Positions 1-10,990 of a DNA stretch of 64,000 nt are shown in pieces. The DNA comes from Spirodela intermedia. Taxonomy: Eukaryota; Streptophyta; Magnoliopsida; Alismatales; Araceae. The notes beneath the pieces are model-generated. The model ran no database searches and was not told where the DNA came from. It worked only from the letters and a program-made list of their open reading frames with translations. The position numbers were made by a program, and so were the translations under genes. Within the stretch, counting starts at the first letter, position 1; each line of letters opens with the position of its first letter. The DNA is taken from the NCBI GenBank assembly GCA_902729315.2, contig LR746274.1:2383037-2447036 (forward strand). Direction: 5' to 3'.

Positions 1-3000
1 GCAGTAGAGTTCCAAAAATCATTCCACACCAAATACCCTGAAAATATCACGTTATGTAAGAAAGATAACCCGTGGATTTTTAGATATTTTTATGAGAATA
101 AGCTATAGACGTTGGAGAGTCATGAAATGAAATTTAATATAACCACTTTGAAATTTAATTTCTTTTAATGATACATAACACAGAACATTTATGTACTCAA
201 CTTTGATGATATTCTACGACCCAGTTTAAATGAAAGAATAAATTATTACCTTTACGCCAAAGTCAAACTTGAAGGCCAAGAGAAGACCTATGGGGACACC
301 AAAGAAGTAATAACTTCCAATATTGATATACGCCACGAATGCCTGCCACCCAGCTCCAATGGCCAGACCTATTGATGACGCATAGAATGTATATTCAGAT
401 GAGAAAAACCAGGACCATTTTATTGTATGAGAAACACCGTTAAATCAAGCCGTGTAATCATTGGCGAAATACATTATGTAACGTTAGATTATAGGGCTAT
501 TCTGAGAAAATATGCGATGATATTCCAGAATGTTTGAGACTTCATTCTCACAGCTGTAGACTGTATACCTCATTATCATATCTATCTATAAATGGATCTC
601 GGTAGACTGTAACCACGCTGGGCACAAACATTTCAATGCAGCCAAAAGTTATCCATTTACAAGACAATAAAGTACTCGGCATGCAAGTTCGATATGTAAT
701 ACGGCGAGTTAGAAACCTCCAGAAGCTAACAAAGCAGTGTTTATCACTTGTCGGGAAAAAAACAAAGCAGCGTCAAGTCAAGTAAAAAGACAGGCGGAGG
801 CGTCAAAGGGAGTTTACACCGCTTGTCGATACCCCTCTGATCACATGACAAGTCGTCTAAATATTAAGATCCAAATACGTCATCAGGTTAACGTTGAACA
901 GCTAGACATTTCAAATAAAACGCACGAAAAATCAGAACGGGAAAAGCACAGCTAGATACCTGAAAGGACCGGTTGCACATTGTTGGCGGTGATGGTGATT
1001 GCGAGCAATGGGGTGAGCTGATAGACCATCTCTCTGACTTCTGCGCTGGTCGTGAAGGCGTATGGGAACTCCTTCCGAGTAATCATCATAAGGAGAGCGA
1101 GGAACAGTCCTATCAGGAATGAGGTGAGAACGGAGACAACTACAGCAAACTTAGCTCTCTTCGGATGACCAGCTCCTAGCTCGTTAGATACCCGCACACT
1201 GCCATCATGCCCTTTATTACTGCCGTTTAAAATGACATAACATAAAATAAAATAAAATGAGCGCTTGATGCCTAACCTTGTGGCAATGTTTGATCCTAGG
1301 GCCACCATTAATGTCCATCCGCTTATGTTCATACTAAAAAGAAGATGAGTACACTGTCAACAAATATGACAAGATTTATATGAAGACAAAAACTATGTAT
1401 TGTATAAACTTAAGAATTCTTAAATATGAACAACAGAAGCAATTGAACTCTTTACAAAAATTTTAAATCTTAATGAAATTAGGTTCATTTTATGACATCT
1501 TATGCTATCAAATATCGCATAAACTTAAGAAATTTTTTTACCTGAAACTGTATTGTATAGTTAGATATTTGTCGCTCCAAATCTAAGATCGGTAAATGGA
1601 GAAGTTTAATAAAAGATGAGAAGCCTACCATATAGATATAGCATCCACGGAGATTTTTGCATTTGTTAGATACCCAGCACAAAGAATCAGCACCGTATAA
1701 TACCAAAACTCCAAGCTGACAAACAAAAAAGGAAAATTAATGGGATAAATACATTACGAATTTAATCTCTGAATCAGTTCAAACAATAAACTGGAATGAA
1801 AAATAATGAGGCTTCGTCCACGCCGTGGCATGTGGCATGCTTGAACTAAAATGGGACACTGGACCCTATGGAAGCAGAGCCCTGGTTTATGGGCTGCTTC
1901 CTTGGTTGTTATCTCATCGAGCTGTGTGGGGAACAGGATGCCAGTCGAACAAGAGAAGAGATGTCCCGTTTAAGGGAGGTGTCTTATCCTCGGTAGGTAC
2001 GCTTGACAATACTAAGACTCAACCTCGAGGGAAACAAATATATATATATATATATATATAAAAATTTATATAGATAGAAAGATTGATAGAGATAGAGTTC
2101 TCAAGGAAGATAGCTTTGGGAAAACAAAGTGACTTAAAAAAAGGGTTCCGAAAGTTACGCAGACGTTTTTAGTTTAGACAGTAGGAGGTGAGTTTACCGA
2201 GAAGGAACTAGCAACTCACCAGAGCATGACTGCAGACGCTACGGAGAGGCGGACGAAGCCCCAGATTTGATTGAAGGCCTTCCAAGAGAAGCCCGACCAG
2301 GCCTCTCCGCAGGCCCCTCCGAAGATGTAAACCATCTGCGTTCCCACGATGATCCACCAGGAGAGGTTGAGGACGAGTGCAGCGCCCGGCAAGCCCCAAC
2401 CCAGCCGCAGTACCAGAAGCCAGTTGAGCAACGCGTGCAGCAGCAGCGTCCCCGCCGCCACCGCTGCCCTGAACATCAGCCGGCTCTGTGCCTGAAGGAA
2501 CTTGGCGAGGGGGAAGTTGAGCGCGTAGGCGAACAGCTGCGGCAGCATCCAGAGTGCAAATCGCCCCGCTGCGCGCGATATGTCTGGGGTCTGGCCGATC
2601 AGGTTCATCCAGCTCGTAGCAAACACGTACAGCGGCGTGAGCAGGAGGGCGGTAGCCAGTAGGATGAGTCACGAGCGCTGCATGTAGACGCCCAACATGT
2701 CCAGGTCCCCTGCACCGTAGGCTTGCCCACAGAGCGTCTCCAGAGCGCTCCCCATCCCCAGCTGCCAACCGCGGCCGCCGTTCATCAGTAAAAGCGCTGT
2801 TTTGAAGAATTCCACGGTCTAGAAAGCATCTCGGAAATAGAGAATGTGGGTTAGTACCATCAGGCCAAAGGAGAGGCCGGCGATGACCGAGTTCTCGACG
2901 GAAACGGCGGCGAGCTCGATGGTGCCGAGCTGGCCGGCGACGATCTGGGTGACGGCGCCGAGGGAATACTGGCAGATGGCGGTGAACATGGCGGGGCCAG

Positions 3001-3181
3001 CCAGGAACCAGAGGACTTTCGACTCCGCCGCAAACTCCCTGAAGAAATCCCTCACTCCCCGTATCGATTCTCTATCTCCTTCCTTTCCCGTGAAGAATGC
3101 GGCTCTAGAGTGACCACCGGTCCGGGCATCTCCATTGAACCCCAGCAGGGGCTCGGTGACTCCTCCCTCCTCCCCTCCCAT
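1..3181 (-). pseudogene. MATE (DETOXIFICATION) transporter copy 1, premature stop, truncated by window edge
   Basis: Multidrug and toxin extrusion family: H+ or Na+ coupled export of organic metabolites across plasma or vacuolar membranes. Exons on the minus strand are 2858-3181 (start ATG at 3181, acidic N-terminus with EPLLGF), 2220-2761, 1629-1715, 1277-1333, 960-1198, 250-368 and 1-37, which runs off the left edge. All junctions are GT-AG and phases agree. Family landmarks are [12 protein letters not shown] just after the first junction, VRVSNELGAGHPKRAKF in exon 5 and GIW at the start of exon 7. One lesion is visible: codon 139 is TGA (2669-2671), where copy 2 has TGG (Trp140). No frameshift is seen in any exon. 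The truncated product would keep only about the first quarter of the protein. It may be a young pseudogene, a segregating null allele or a base-call error. The subfamily (DTX30-35-like) is inferred. Confidence 0.85.
1799..2101. repeat. MATE copy 1 intron block with (TA)n microsatellite
   Basis: This stretch of the copy 1 intron between exons 2 and 3 is co-linear with the matching intron of copy 2 (around 16299-16530), with shared words such as AAATGGGACACT and CCTATGGAA. A TA dinucleotide run lies at about 2038-2060, followed by a GATAGA-type run. Intron similarity shows that the whole gene, not just a processed copy, was duplicated. Confidence 0.7.
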
Positions 3182-6100
3182 TCTCGCCTCCCTCTCTCTC
3201 TATCACTCTGCGCCATCCGCCCCCCTGACTTTTAGAGGAAACAACGTGGGGAATAAGACAAGAGACGCTCCCAGCAACCCACGCCAGTACCCTGCGGAGT
3301 ACACCGAGGAAAGCGGTTGGTGGAAATTGGGGAAAGGAGCGCAGAGCTTGGAAGAGGATCTTCATTGTCGAGTAGACGGATTCTGGTGGTTACATGTTCA
3401 ACTGCCGGAGGCCTCCAAAGGAGAAGTGGTATTGGCGGGTGCACGTGAGCTCTAGGGAATGAGGCGCCTGTCGGCGTGCCAACTACCAGTCAACGGTTGC
3501 CTCCTCAGGGAGAGATATAAAAGATTTGTCGTAGATTCGTGAACCCCCATTGTCAGAACAAGAAGTGGTCGTGTACAACTCGCCAAGAGGTTAACCAAGG
3601 GGGTTGGTGCACGTAAGCCCTAAATACTGCTTTTACCGACACGAGCAACGCCAATCTGTGCTCAACGACTCTCTTACGGTTAGCTCTCTTAAACAGCTTA
3701 AGCTTCCCTCTCTGCCCCCCATCTGGGGAATTACTGGTCCAAACTGAAGTATCAAATGGTGTTCTCCTCCCTCTGCATAAGAAATTACCAAACCCGGAAG
3801 AAACCAGCGCAGGAAAATCTGTCGGTCATGATCAAAATACGGGGTGTATCGATACATTTGACGTAAAGGTAAACTCGTCCACTTTCAACTGATTTGGTAT
3901 AGAATTCTTAGCAGATTTCTGACTGATCGAGGCATGGGCTAGGAACCCACCACTAGGCAAAGATTTACACCCATATGATGTAAAGGTAATTCCCCCGAAC
4001 ATACTAGCCCCTTTGCAACTGCTCCCTTCAATGCTAGATAGATCTTTGCCCGCCCGGAAGCCACACCAAGGATTTGACAGGGAAGGGTCTGCATGACTTG
4101 TACGAAGACTCCCAAATTATATCCGCATTTCATATGGGCGTGCAACTTTCAGCAATAAAAACATTGCTAAAAAATTTCAGACTGGAGGTAACTTTCTAAA
4201 GCTGGAGCCAGCTGCATCTTGATTGTTCAAGGATTTGCAAGAGCAATTGAGGGCAAATCACATCCATCCAAAGAGCTCCATGCCTTTTTAAAATTCCATC
4301 CTTCTTGGAGGCGATAGGCACACTGCAATCTCGCATTTGATCAGGAATTTTCTCTATGTAAATAGAGGGATATAATCAGTGCTAAACGATTGAAGAATGG
4401 ATTTAGGTGTACTTCAGATTTACAAAAAATCTGCCTTTTCCCACCATTCAAATTAAAATTTTACAGATTGGGGTCCACTTATTGTCTTGAATGGGAAAAG
4501 GTTTAGAGATCAGTATTTTGAGAAACACAAAAAAAAAAGGCATACTTACCTTCTTCTTCTTTTTATTAGGAATCAGATTAAACTGGAATTTTCTATCTAG
4601 ATTTTACAGACCTAATTGTCATCTTCAGCATGTAAAAGAATATGATTATCGAACCTTCAATCAATTGGCAAAGGTAAAGTACCTTTATATATTTAGTGTT
4701 ATCTTTTTGATAGATGACTAATAAGCTTCTTCATAAATTGTATATTTTTTTCTTGTTCTTTACACAATAATAGGTATGTTAAACCAAAGTGACAGTATCT
4801 ACAAGAGTGTCCTTACTCATTTTTTAGTTTAAGCCATGTATAGACACCTGGATTGAAGTTATTGTAGTTCCTTCTAATCGAGGCTCCTTCCATGGATATA
4901 ACAAGCTCCTGAAGGTGTCAAAATACTAGATGACTTCAGAGTCTTCTTCAAAATCCCACTGAATGATTGTGGAAAAAAATTATAGATGATTTTTAACCTA
5001 GTCATTGTTTGAATGAAGAGGTATACTTGTCAAAAGAGAAACTATAGTGAAAGAATATGTGAGCTGCCTAGTTGTGTAGAGGAAATTTCCTAGGATGAAG
5101 TACACCTACTAACTAGAAAAGGCCATATATGTCTTGTTGTGACAGTTTTGTGGGCAATAGCCAGCATTTTTCCTCTCCAAATTGATTGCTCACCAAATTA
5201 TAATGTAAGTAACTTCTGGAACATCCTTTCAACAGCCTTGAACGATGACTTAAAACTTGGCATTTTGGTTGGATGGGTTTTATGGTGTTAAATGAGTGGA
5301 TGCAATGAGTTTAAAATAATGTTGCAGTCTAGATGACCTGACAATAAGTAGTGGTCCACATGATCCATGTGGATATGATAACGTACTCTCTATTTACTGG
5401 TTAATGTTATATCTTACGATTAGAGAATGGTCTTTATGATGTTATTAATGATACATTCAAGTTTTCTCTTCCAAAATAGGTTTTTGATCGATTGAAAAAT
5501 TTAGAATATAATTATGACGCAAGAAGTAGTTACTGCACATTTGATTGTTCCATTGTTGGTAGTCCGCCATTGTCTCATTTACTTTGATTAAAACTATTTT
5601 AATATATAATGATTCTATTGATATGATATTAATTTAAGATTTAACTAAAATTTTTCATCACACATGTTGGTCTTATGGTATCATATCATGTCCTAGATTA
5701 ATAAATGATGAGCTAACTAGTTGCATGCAAAATTAATTTTGAAGTGCTTTCTTGATTAAAATGAAGAGCTGGAATGGATATAGTAAAATATTTAAAAATA
5801 AAACAATAAAACATGAAGCATGTTTAACCTGATAAATAAAAAAAACAATTTATTTCATCCACCAGATTGTGATTTCCATTAGACCATCTTAATTGGAGGT
5901 AATTTAACCCAGGCTTGCCATTGGTTGATGTTTGTTGGACTAACGAACTAGACTATGATCTGATGTAGGTTACAATCTAATATCATGTAGAATTCTTGTC
6001 ATCTAGTAAAATTATAAAAATTTAATTTGGGTAAATATGAAACTCTAACAAGAAATATTGATGATTACATTATAATCTTAAGTAATTATTCAACATACTA

Positions 6101-6190
6101 TTTGAATAAACTCTAAATGACAAGTTTATTGAGACATGAAATGTGAGACAACATGAATCATATATTAATACGTCTTCATTATCATAAGTT
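3182..6190. other. Intergenic, no supported gene
   Basis: From 3182 to about 3450 is the leader and promoter side of MATE copy 1, including a CT-rich stretch at 3185-3210 also present in copy 2. Between about 3620 and 4480 there are only short broken ORFs with many stops; the stretch could be an old coding relic but I cannot assign a family. The rest to 6190 is AT-rich with no coding signal that I recognise. Confidence 0.5.
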
Positions 6191-6289
6191 AATAATTAAT
6201 TAATAGTATATTTTAAGCCTTAACTCATATTAAATAAAATTATATTTATATTAAATTGAGAAAATAAAGTTTTAATTTATTATTGTCAA

Positions 6290-6700
6290 TTTTTGGCTAA
6301 TTATGTAATTTTTGTGAATTAATAAAACTTTTATAATCATATTTTTTGAGATAAAATGAAAGAAATTTTAAAAAAATAAAAAAAGAGGAGAGACTTACTA
6401 GCCAGCTAGGACCTGCACATGGGTCAGAAGCACAATTAGCGGACCTATTGACCAATTGGGCTCTCATACAAGTCAGAGGCACGAGTGGCTAAGGACTAAT
6501 TAGGGCACATGTGCATCACTTCTCTTTTATGTCATTGGGGGCCTACCAAGCATGTGGCAAGGAGTGGTCATACACACGTGTATATGTGCGAGAGAGTAAA
6601 TTGAAGACAAGAGGACATAGAGACATACATGTGTTTCAAACATCAAGAAACAACCAATGTGGAATTAAACTCATGCCAATGGTCTCCAATAAGTTTTCTA
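6290..6700. mobile_element. Left LTR-like block of decayed retroelement
   Basis: This stretch is co-linear with 9370-9790. Both have an AT-rich lead-in, an ACTAGC word, a GCACRTGTG word, a block ending in TCATACACACGTGT (here 6569-6582), a nearby GAG-rich tail, and then ATGTGGRAYTAAAC (here from about 6658). The two blocks lie about 3.1 kb apart and flank a gag relic, as expected for an old LTR pair. Exact LTR ends, target-site duplication and primer binding site could not be fixed by eye. Confidence 0.5.
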
Positions 6701-7476
6701 TATTTTTAAACCTAAAATGCCCCCCTTTCTTATAAGAAGGAAATGCCTCCATGACATCATTATTTAAGGGTATGTAGATAATTTTCTAAGCCTCTCTCAC
6801 ACAAGCAAGTAACAAGTGAAGGTTCAGAACCCACTAGAGCCAAATTTCACCTCTTTTACTTATTTAACTCTCAAATTTTCTATAGAGCATCGATCAATAA
6901 TTAAGCAACTAGAATCATTAACCCACTAATGAAAATTTTGTCAATGTTATTCGTGGATCATCATTAACAACTAACTAATGATTTTGAATATAAAAATCAT
7001 ATATGCTTTGAAGAAGAGGAATCATCACCCCTCCAAAGCAAACCGAATGTGATATGAGCCTCCTCTCATTATGTAGACTTGAGGAAGAGGTTCCATGAGA
7101 TATGTCTCATGTTCATCTAGCTCATATATACTAAGTGATAGTCGTTGGAAATCCAAAAGCCACTAAATTTATGTTCCGCTAGGTGACAATTGTTGGAGAC
7201 AACTTATTGACTCATTTCATTAATTTCTGCACTTTTCAAGATAATTTATCTAAAGAAGTTTAATAAAGCTTTTTCAAATGTAGTTCCACCCTTGTTGCAT
7301 GAAATATGTGGAGTCCTTGGATCCTTACATTTTTTTGGTAAATAATTCAAAATTGCTGCACTAATATCTTCACAAAGAGTAATCTTCTTAGCTCCTCTAT
7401 GCTAAGTACATAATGTTTTCAAATATTTAGCATAACTCGGAATATGTTTAATAGCTTTAGTGAGAAGAATACTAAT

Positions 7477-9120
7477 CTATACTTGTTTACATATGAAAAT
7501 TTCTTCATCTTGAGATATTTGTTTCTTAAACTTAGGCTCTAATATTTGAGGAAATGGGACTTGTGGCTCATATTCTAGTGGTTGTAGATCTTGAGTCTTT
7601 TTGGCTGATTTGGAAGGTTCTTCTTTCTCCCTAAGTTCAGAATTTTCATCAATCAAAGGGGTCAGCTCCTTAGGTAAATTTTCTTTCATATATTGTGGTA
7701 GAGTATATTTTTCTATGTTAGTATACTCTTCCTCCTTCGTATTCTTATATGGATCATCTAATTGTTTTGCATTCCTCAAACATCTTATGGCCTTTATGTT
7801 TTCATATTAAGAATTTTGAGGTGCTGCCTGTTGACTTGTACTTGGTAGAGGAGGTTGAGGATAATTCTTAGGATTATGAATGGTTTGACTTAGGAGTTGT
7901 CTTAAATCTCATTTTCATGTTAATTCAGTAACTTGTTATGATAAAGATTGAAGACCTTACTATATGTAATAAAACATATCATTAGAAATAGACTGTCCTG
8001 AATTTTACTATGAATTTTGGTAAGGTGGATGTGTAACTACCTCAGGATGCATATATCTATTTCGATTTTCCTGAAAAGATTGGTTTTGATGAGTAGAATG
8101 ATTGAATGGTCTCTGAAATTTTGGATTTAAATTTCGAGGGGCAAGTGGTCATACTATTTGCTGATTTCTCTAAGAAAAATTAGGATGCTTCCTGCACCTT
8201 GGATTATAGGTGGTGGAATAAGGATCCCAATTTAGTTTTGATTGATTGTGTACAGCTGAAACTTGATCTGAAAAATGATCTATCGTCTGATTTATATCAC
8301 ATTCCATTTTGGAATAATTATCACTATAAGACAGAATAAATGGTCTGCTTTGGAGTTTCAATCTTTTGTTGAGATAAAACATGTGTCATTTTTTCTAGTT
8401 TCTTATTTAAAGCATTCATTTCTTCTTCTAGATCATCTTGTGCTCCTCATTCATAAATGCCATTTTCTTAAGAATACCTATGTTTCTTATCATGAGAAGA
8501 TTTTGATACATGATTTAAAGAAATTTTACTTCAATTATCCAAACTTTGATGAGCTTCATCTTCCTCTAACTCTGTAAAAGTCCCTCCACAAGATGCATCT
8601 ACTATATATTGATGAGCTTCTATTTATCCATCATAAAATATTTGAGCTATCTGCTAGTTTCAAATTCCATGATGAAGACAATTTGTAATGAGACCTTTTA
8701 ATCTTTCCCATGTTTCATGAAAGAGATCATTTAGACCTTAAGAAAAACTCACGATTGCATTTCTCTTTGCATTGATTTTCTCCCTATGATAATATTCTCT
8801 CAAAAATTCATGTTGAATTTCTACCCATGTTTTGAGATCATTTTCCACTGTAGATAGCCATAACTTGCCTCATTCTTTAATGAAAATAGAAATAATGTAA
8901 GTCTCAAATCATGATTAGTGCTAATAAATAATGTAAGTTTATATGTTGGGCTTTGTGGAAAATCTATAGAAGATGAAGGATTAAAATAATATTTCCATTT
9001 CTTATGTACTTCTACCATGACTTATTCACCATTATGATCCATTTCTATTCTAGTGTTTTTCAACCTATGATATAGATATTTGTCTATTTCAGAAATAGGT
9101 TCCTAGACTACCAACTTCAA
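7477..9120 (-). mobile_element. Ty3/gypsy retrotransposon gag relic
   Basis: Minus-strand translation in shifting frames gives fragments typical of plant Ty3/gypsy Gag. In order from high to low coordinates they are: a FLREYYHREKINAKRNAI stretch (about 8745-8820), a LNDLFHETWERLKGLI stretch ending in NCLHHG (about 8660-8740), a FYDG plus VDASCGGTF segment (about 8590-8640), a Pro/Gln/Asn-rich linker, and a Lys/Glu-rich segment ending in a VPFPQ motif as seen ahead of the protease region (7477-7779). Stops and frame changes break it throughout, so it cannot make Gag. No reverse transcriptase, integrase or RNase H was seen, so pol is absent here. Element orientation is minus. Confidence 0.7.
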
Positions 9121-9369
9121 AGACCTTCTACCATGCATGTAAAATCAATAATAATAAAAATAAATCAAAGAACTTGAAGTGAAGTTAAATAAATTAGATC
9201 AGATAATGACTGGTGCCTTGAGCTTCCCTTTGGCTGCACTTCTCACACATTCTTCTTCTTCTTCTTTTTGCAAAAGGAAAAAAATAATGCTAATTAGAAG
9301 CTTAATGTTAAAGCTAGATTTTGTTTTTAATTAGATTTATTATTTTATTTTTATGTGTTAGCTTACAGA

Positions 9370-9790
9370 ATAAACATAGGAATATATTGTTAATTTTATA
9401 AGTTCAAAGTTAAAATATTTAGTGTATTTTTTATTATTTATAAAATAAAAGAATAAAATATAAAAAATATCACAACCTACTAGCTAACTTAGAGGGATGC
9501 TACGCTTGAGTTGATGGACCTTGACTAGGGGGAGCCACAAGCTTGGCTCGTGTGGCGAAGGAGGGACTCGCTTCATGCACGTGTGTGTCACTCCCTTGCC
9601 ATGTTCTAGTGGCCAATCGGTTGTAGAGCATGGAGTGTCATACACACGTGTGCACACGAGGGCAGACCACCTTTTGCTATCTTTCAAGATGGTCCTGGGT
9701 ATTATTTTATTTTGAGAGATGGAATCTCTGCCAAGAAAGAGTAACTTTGATTTATAATGTGGGACTAAACATTCTCGTGTGTCTCTAGGC
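9370..9790. mobile_element. Right LTR-like block of decayed retroelement
   Basis: This is the partner of 6290-6700, sharing the order of words described there, including TCATACACACGTGT (9638-9651) and ATGTGGGACTAAAC (from about 9757). It lies upstream of gag relative to the minus-strand orientation, so it would be the 5' LTR. The similarity may continue to about 10300. Confidence 0.5.
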
Positions 9791-10780
9791 AGCCATTTGG
9801 AGTGCGATGTGATCTAGTAGTGTTCAATGAGCCAAGTCATCAAATAAGTTAGATCTTGTGACTAGCAAACTGTCACGATCCTAGAAACATTAAGCAATCC
9901 ATTGATTGACACCGCTCAACATACACGTGGCCATAAGTGATAATCCAATGGTTAACAAGACATCACGGTACCAAGAACTTAAGTTCCTAGTTGGCAGTGA
10001 TTTGTGGCAGTGCTTCTCTCAACATGCCATGTGATCAACACCTTTGGCGATCGACGAGCTTGTTCCTTTCTCCCCTGACTACACTCAAAGCCTCTAGCGA
10101 GTGATCAGCTCTTCTCTTCTCCCCTTAGACAATGGTGACATCATGGTCAACCCCTTCTTTCACGTAGATCTCTCTAGTAAGTGGCATAACCCTTTTGAAC
10201 AATACTTTTGTGACTTCTGACATGGTGTGGCACATCTAGACAAAACTAAGGCATCACAATATTATCTCTAGTTTCCCAGGAGGTAGATTAAACTTAGACA
10301 ATGATTTATCTCCTACTTTCAATATTTATTTACTTGCTTTTGTCATTTATTTATATTTTACAACAAGTTATTTCTACTTCATACATGTTTCGATTGAAAT
10401 GAGTATAATTAATTCAAAACTTGATGAATAATCTTTATTCTCCTACTAAATTCTTTAAAACTCATTTGAGATCAAGTTAAGATTATTTACAACTTATTTT
10501 CTATTAATTTGTACAATCAAATCTCACCACATTTATGTTCTCAGTGTTCCATAAATATTGTATATTTTTTTTATTTTTAAATATAAAATCTGCAAGATTA
10601 AAGGTTACTTAATGATTGTTGAAGTGTTAAAATAATGTGGAAACATTCACGACTAATCTCATGTCATGTGTGTGAATTCTCAAACACACATTTGTTCGAG
10701 AATAATGGTCACTGTGAAAATGAGCAAACTATATTTCTTTCTTTATTATCATCTTGTTTCTTTCTCCCTCTCTCATGAGA
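9791..10780. other. Intergenic, possible continuation of LTR
   Basis: There is no coding signal. The 9990-10280 part is CT-rich and may still belong to the retroelement LTR or leader. From 10280 on it is AT-rich with nothing recognised. Confidence 0.4.
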
Positions 10781-10785
10781 TTTTT

Positions 10786-10990
10786 CTCTCTTTCTCTCTA
10801 TCAGTCAATCTCTCTCTTTCTCTCCATCAATCGATCTCCCTCTCTTTCTCTCCATCAATCAATCTCCCTCTCTTTCTCTCCACTGATTGATCTTTCTCTT
10901 TCTCTCCATCGATCAATCTCATTCTCTTTCTCTCCATCAATTGATCTCCCTCTCTTTCTCTCCATCAATCAATCTCCCTCTCTCTCTCAT
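10786..10990. repeat. 28-bp CT-rich minisatellite
   Basis: About seven tandem units of roughly 26-28 bp alternate a TCTCTTTCTCTCCATC block with an AATCRATCTCCC block. Units differ by a few bases (for example CACTGATTGATCTT in one unit). CT-rich simple sequence continues to about 11100. The long Ser/Leu-rich frames across it are by-products of the repeat. Confidence 0.85.

Noticed and set aside
2208-2768. 186-codon open frame on the minus strand
   Set aside because: It is another frame of MATE exon 2; the family sequence lies in the frame with the TGA at 2669-2671.
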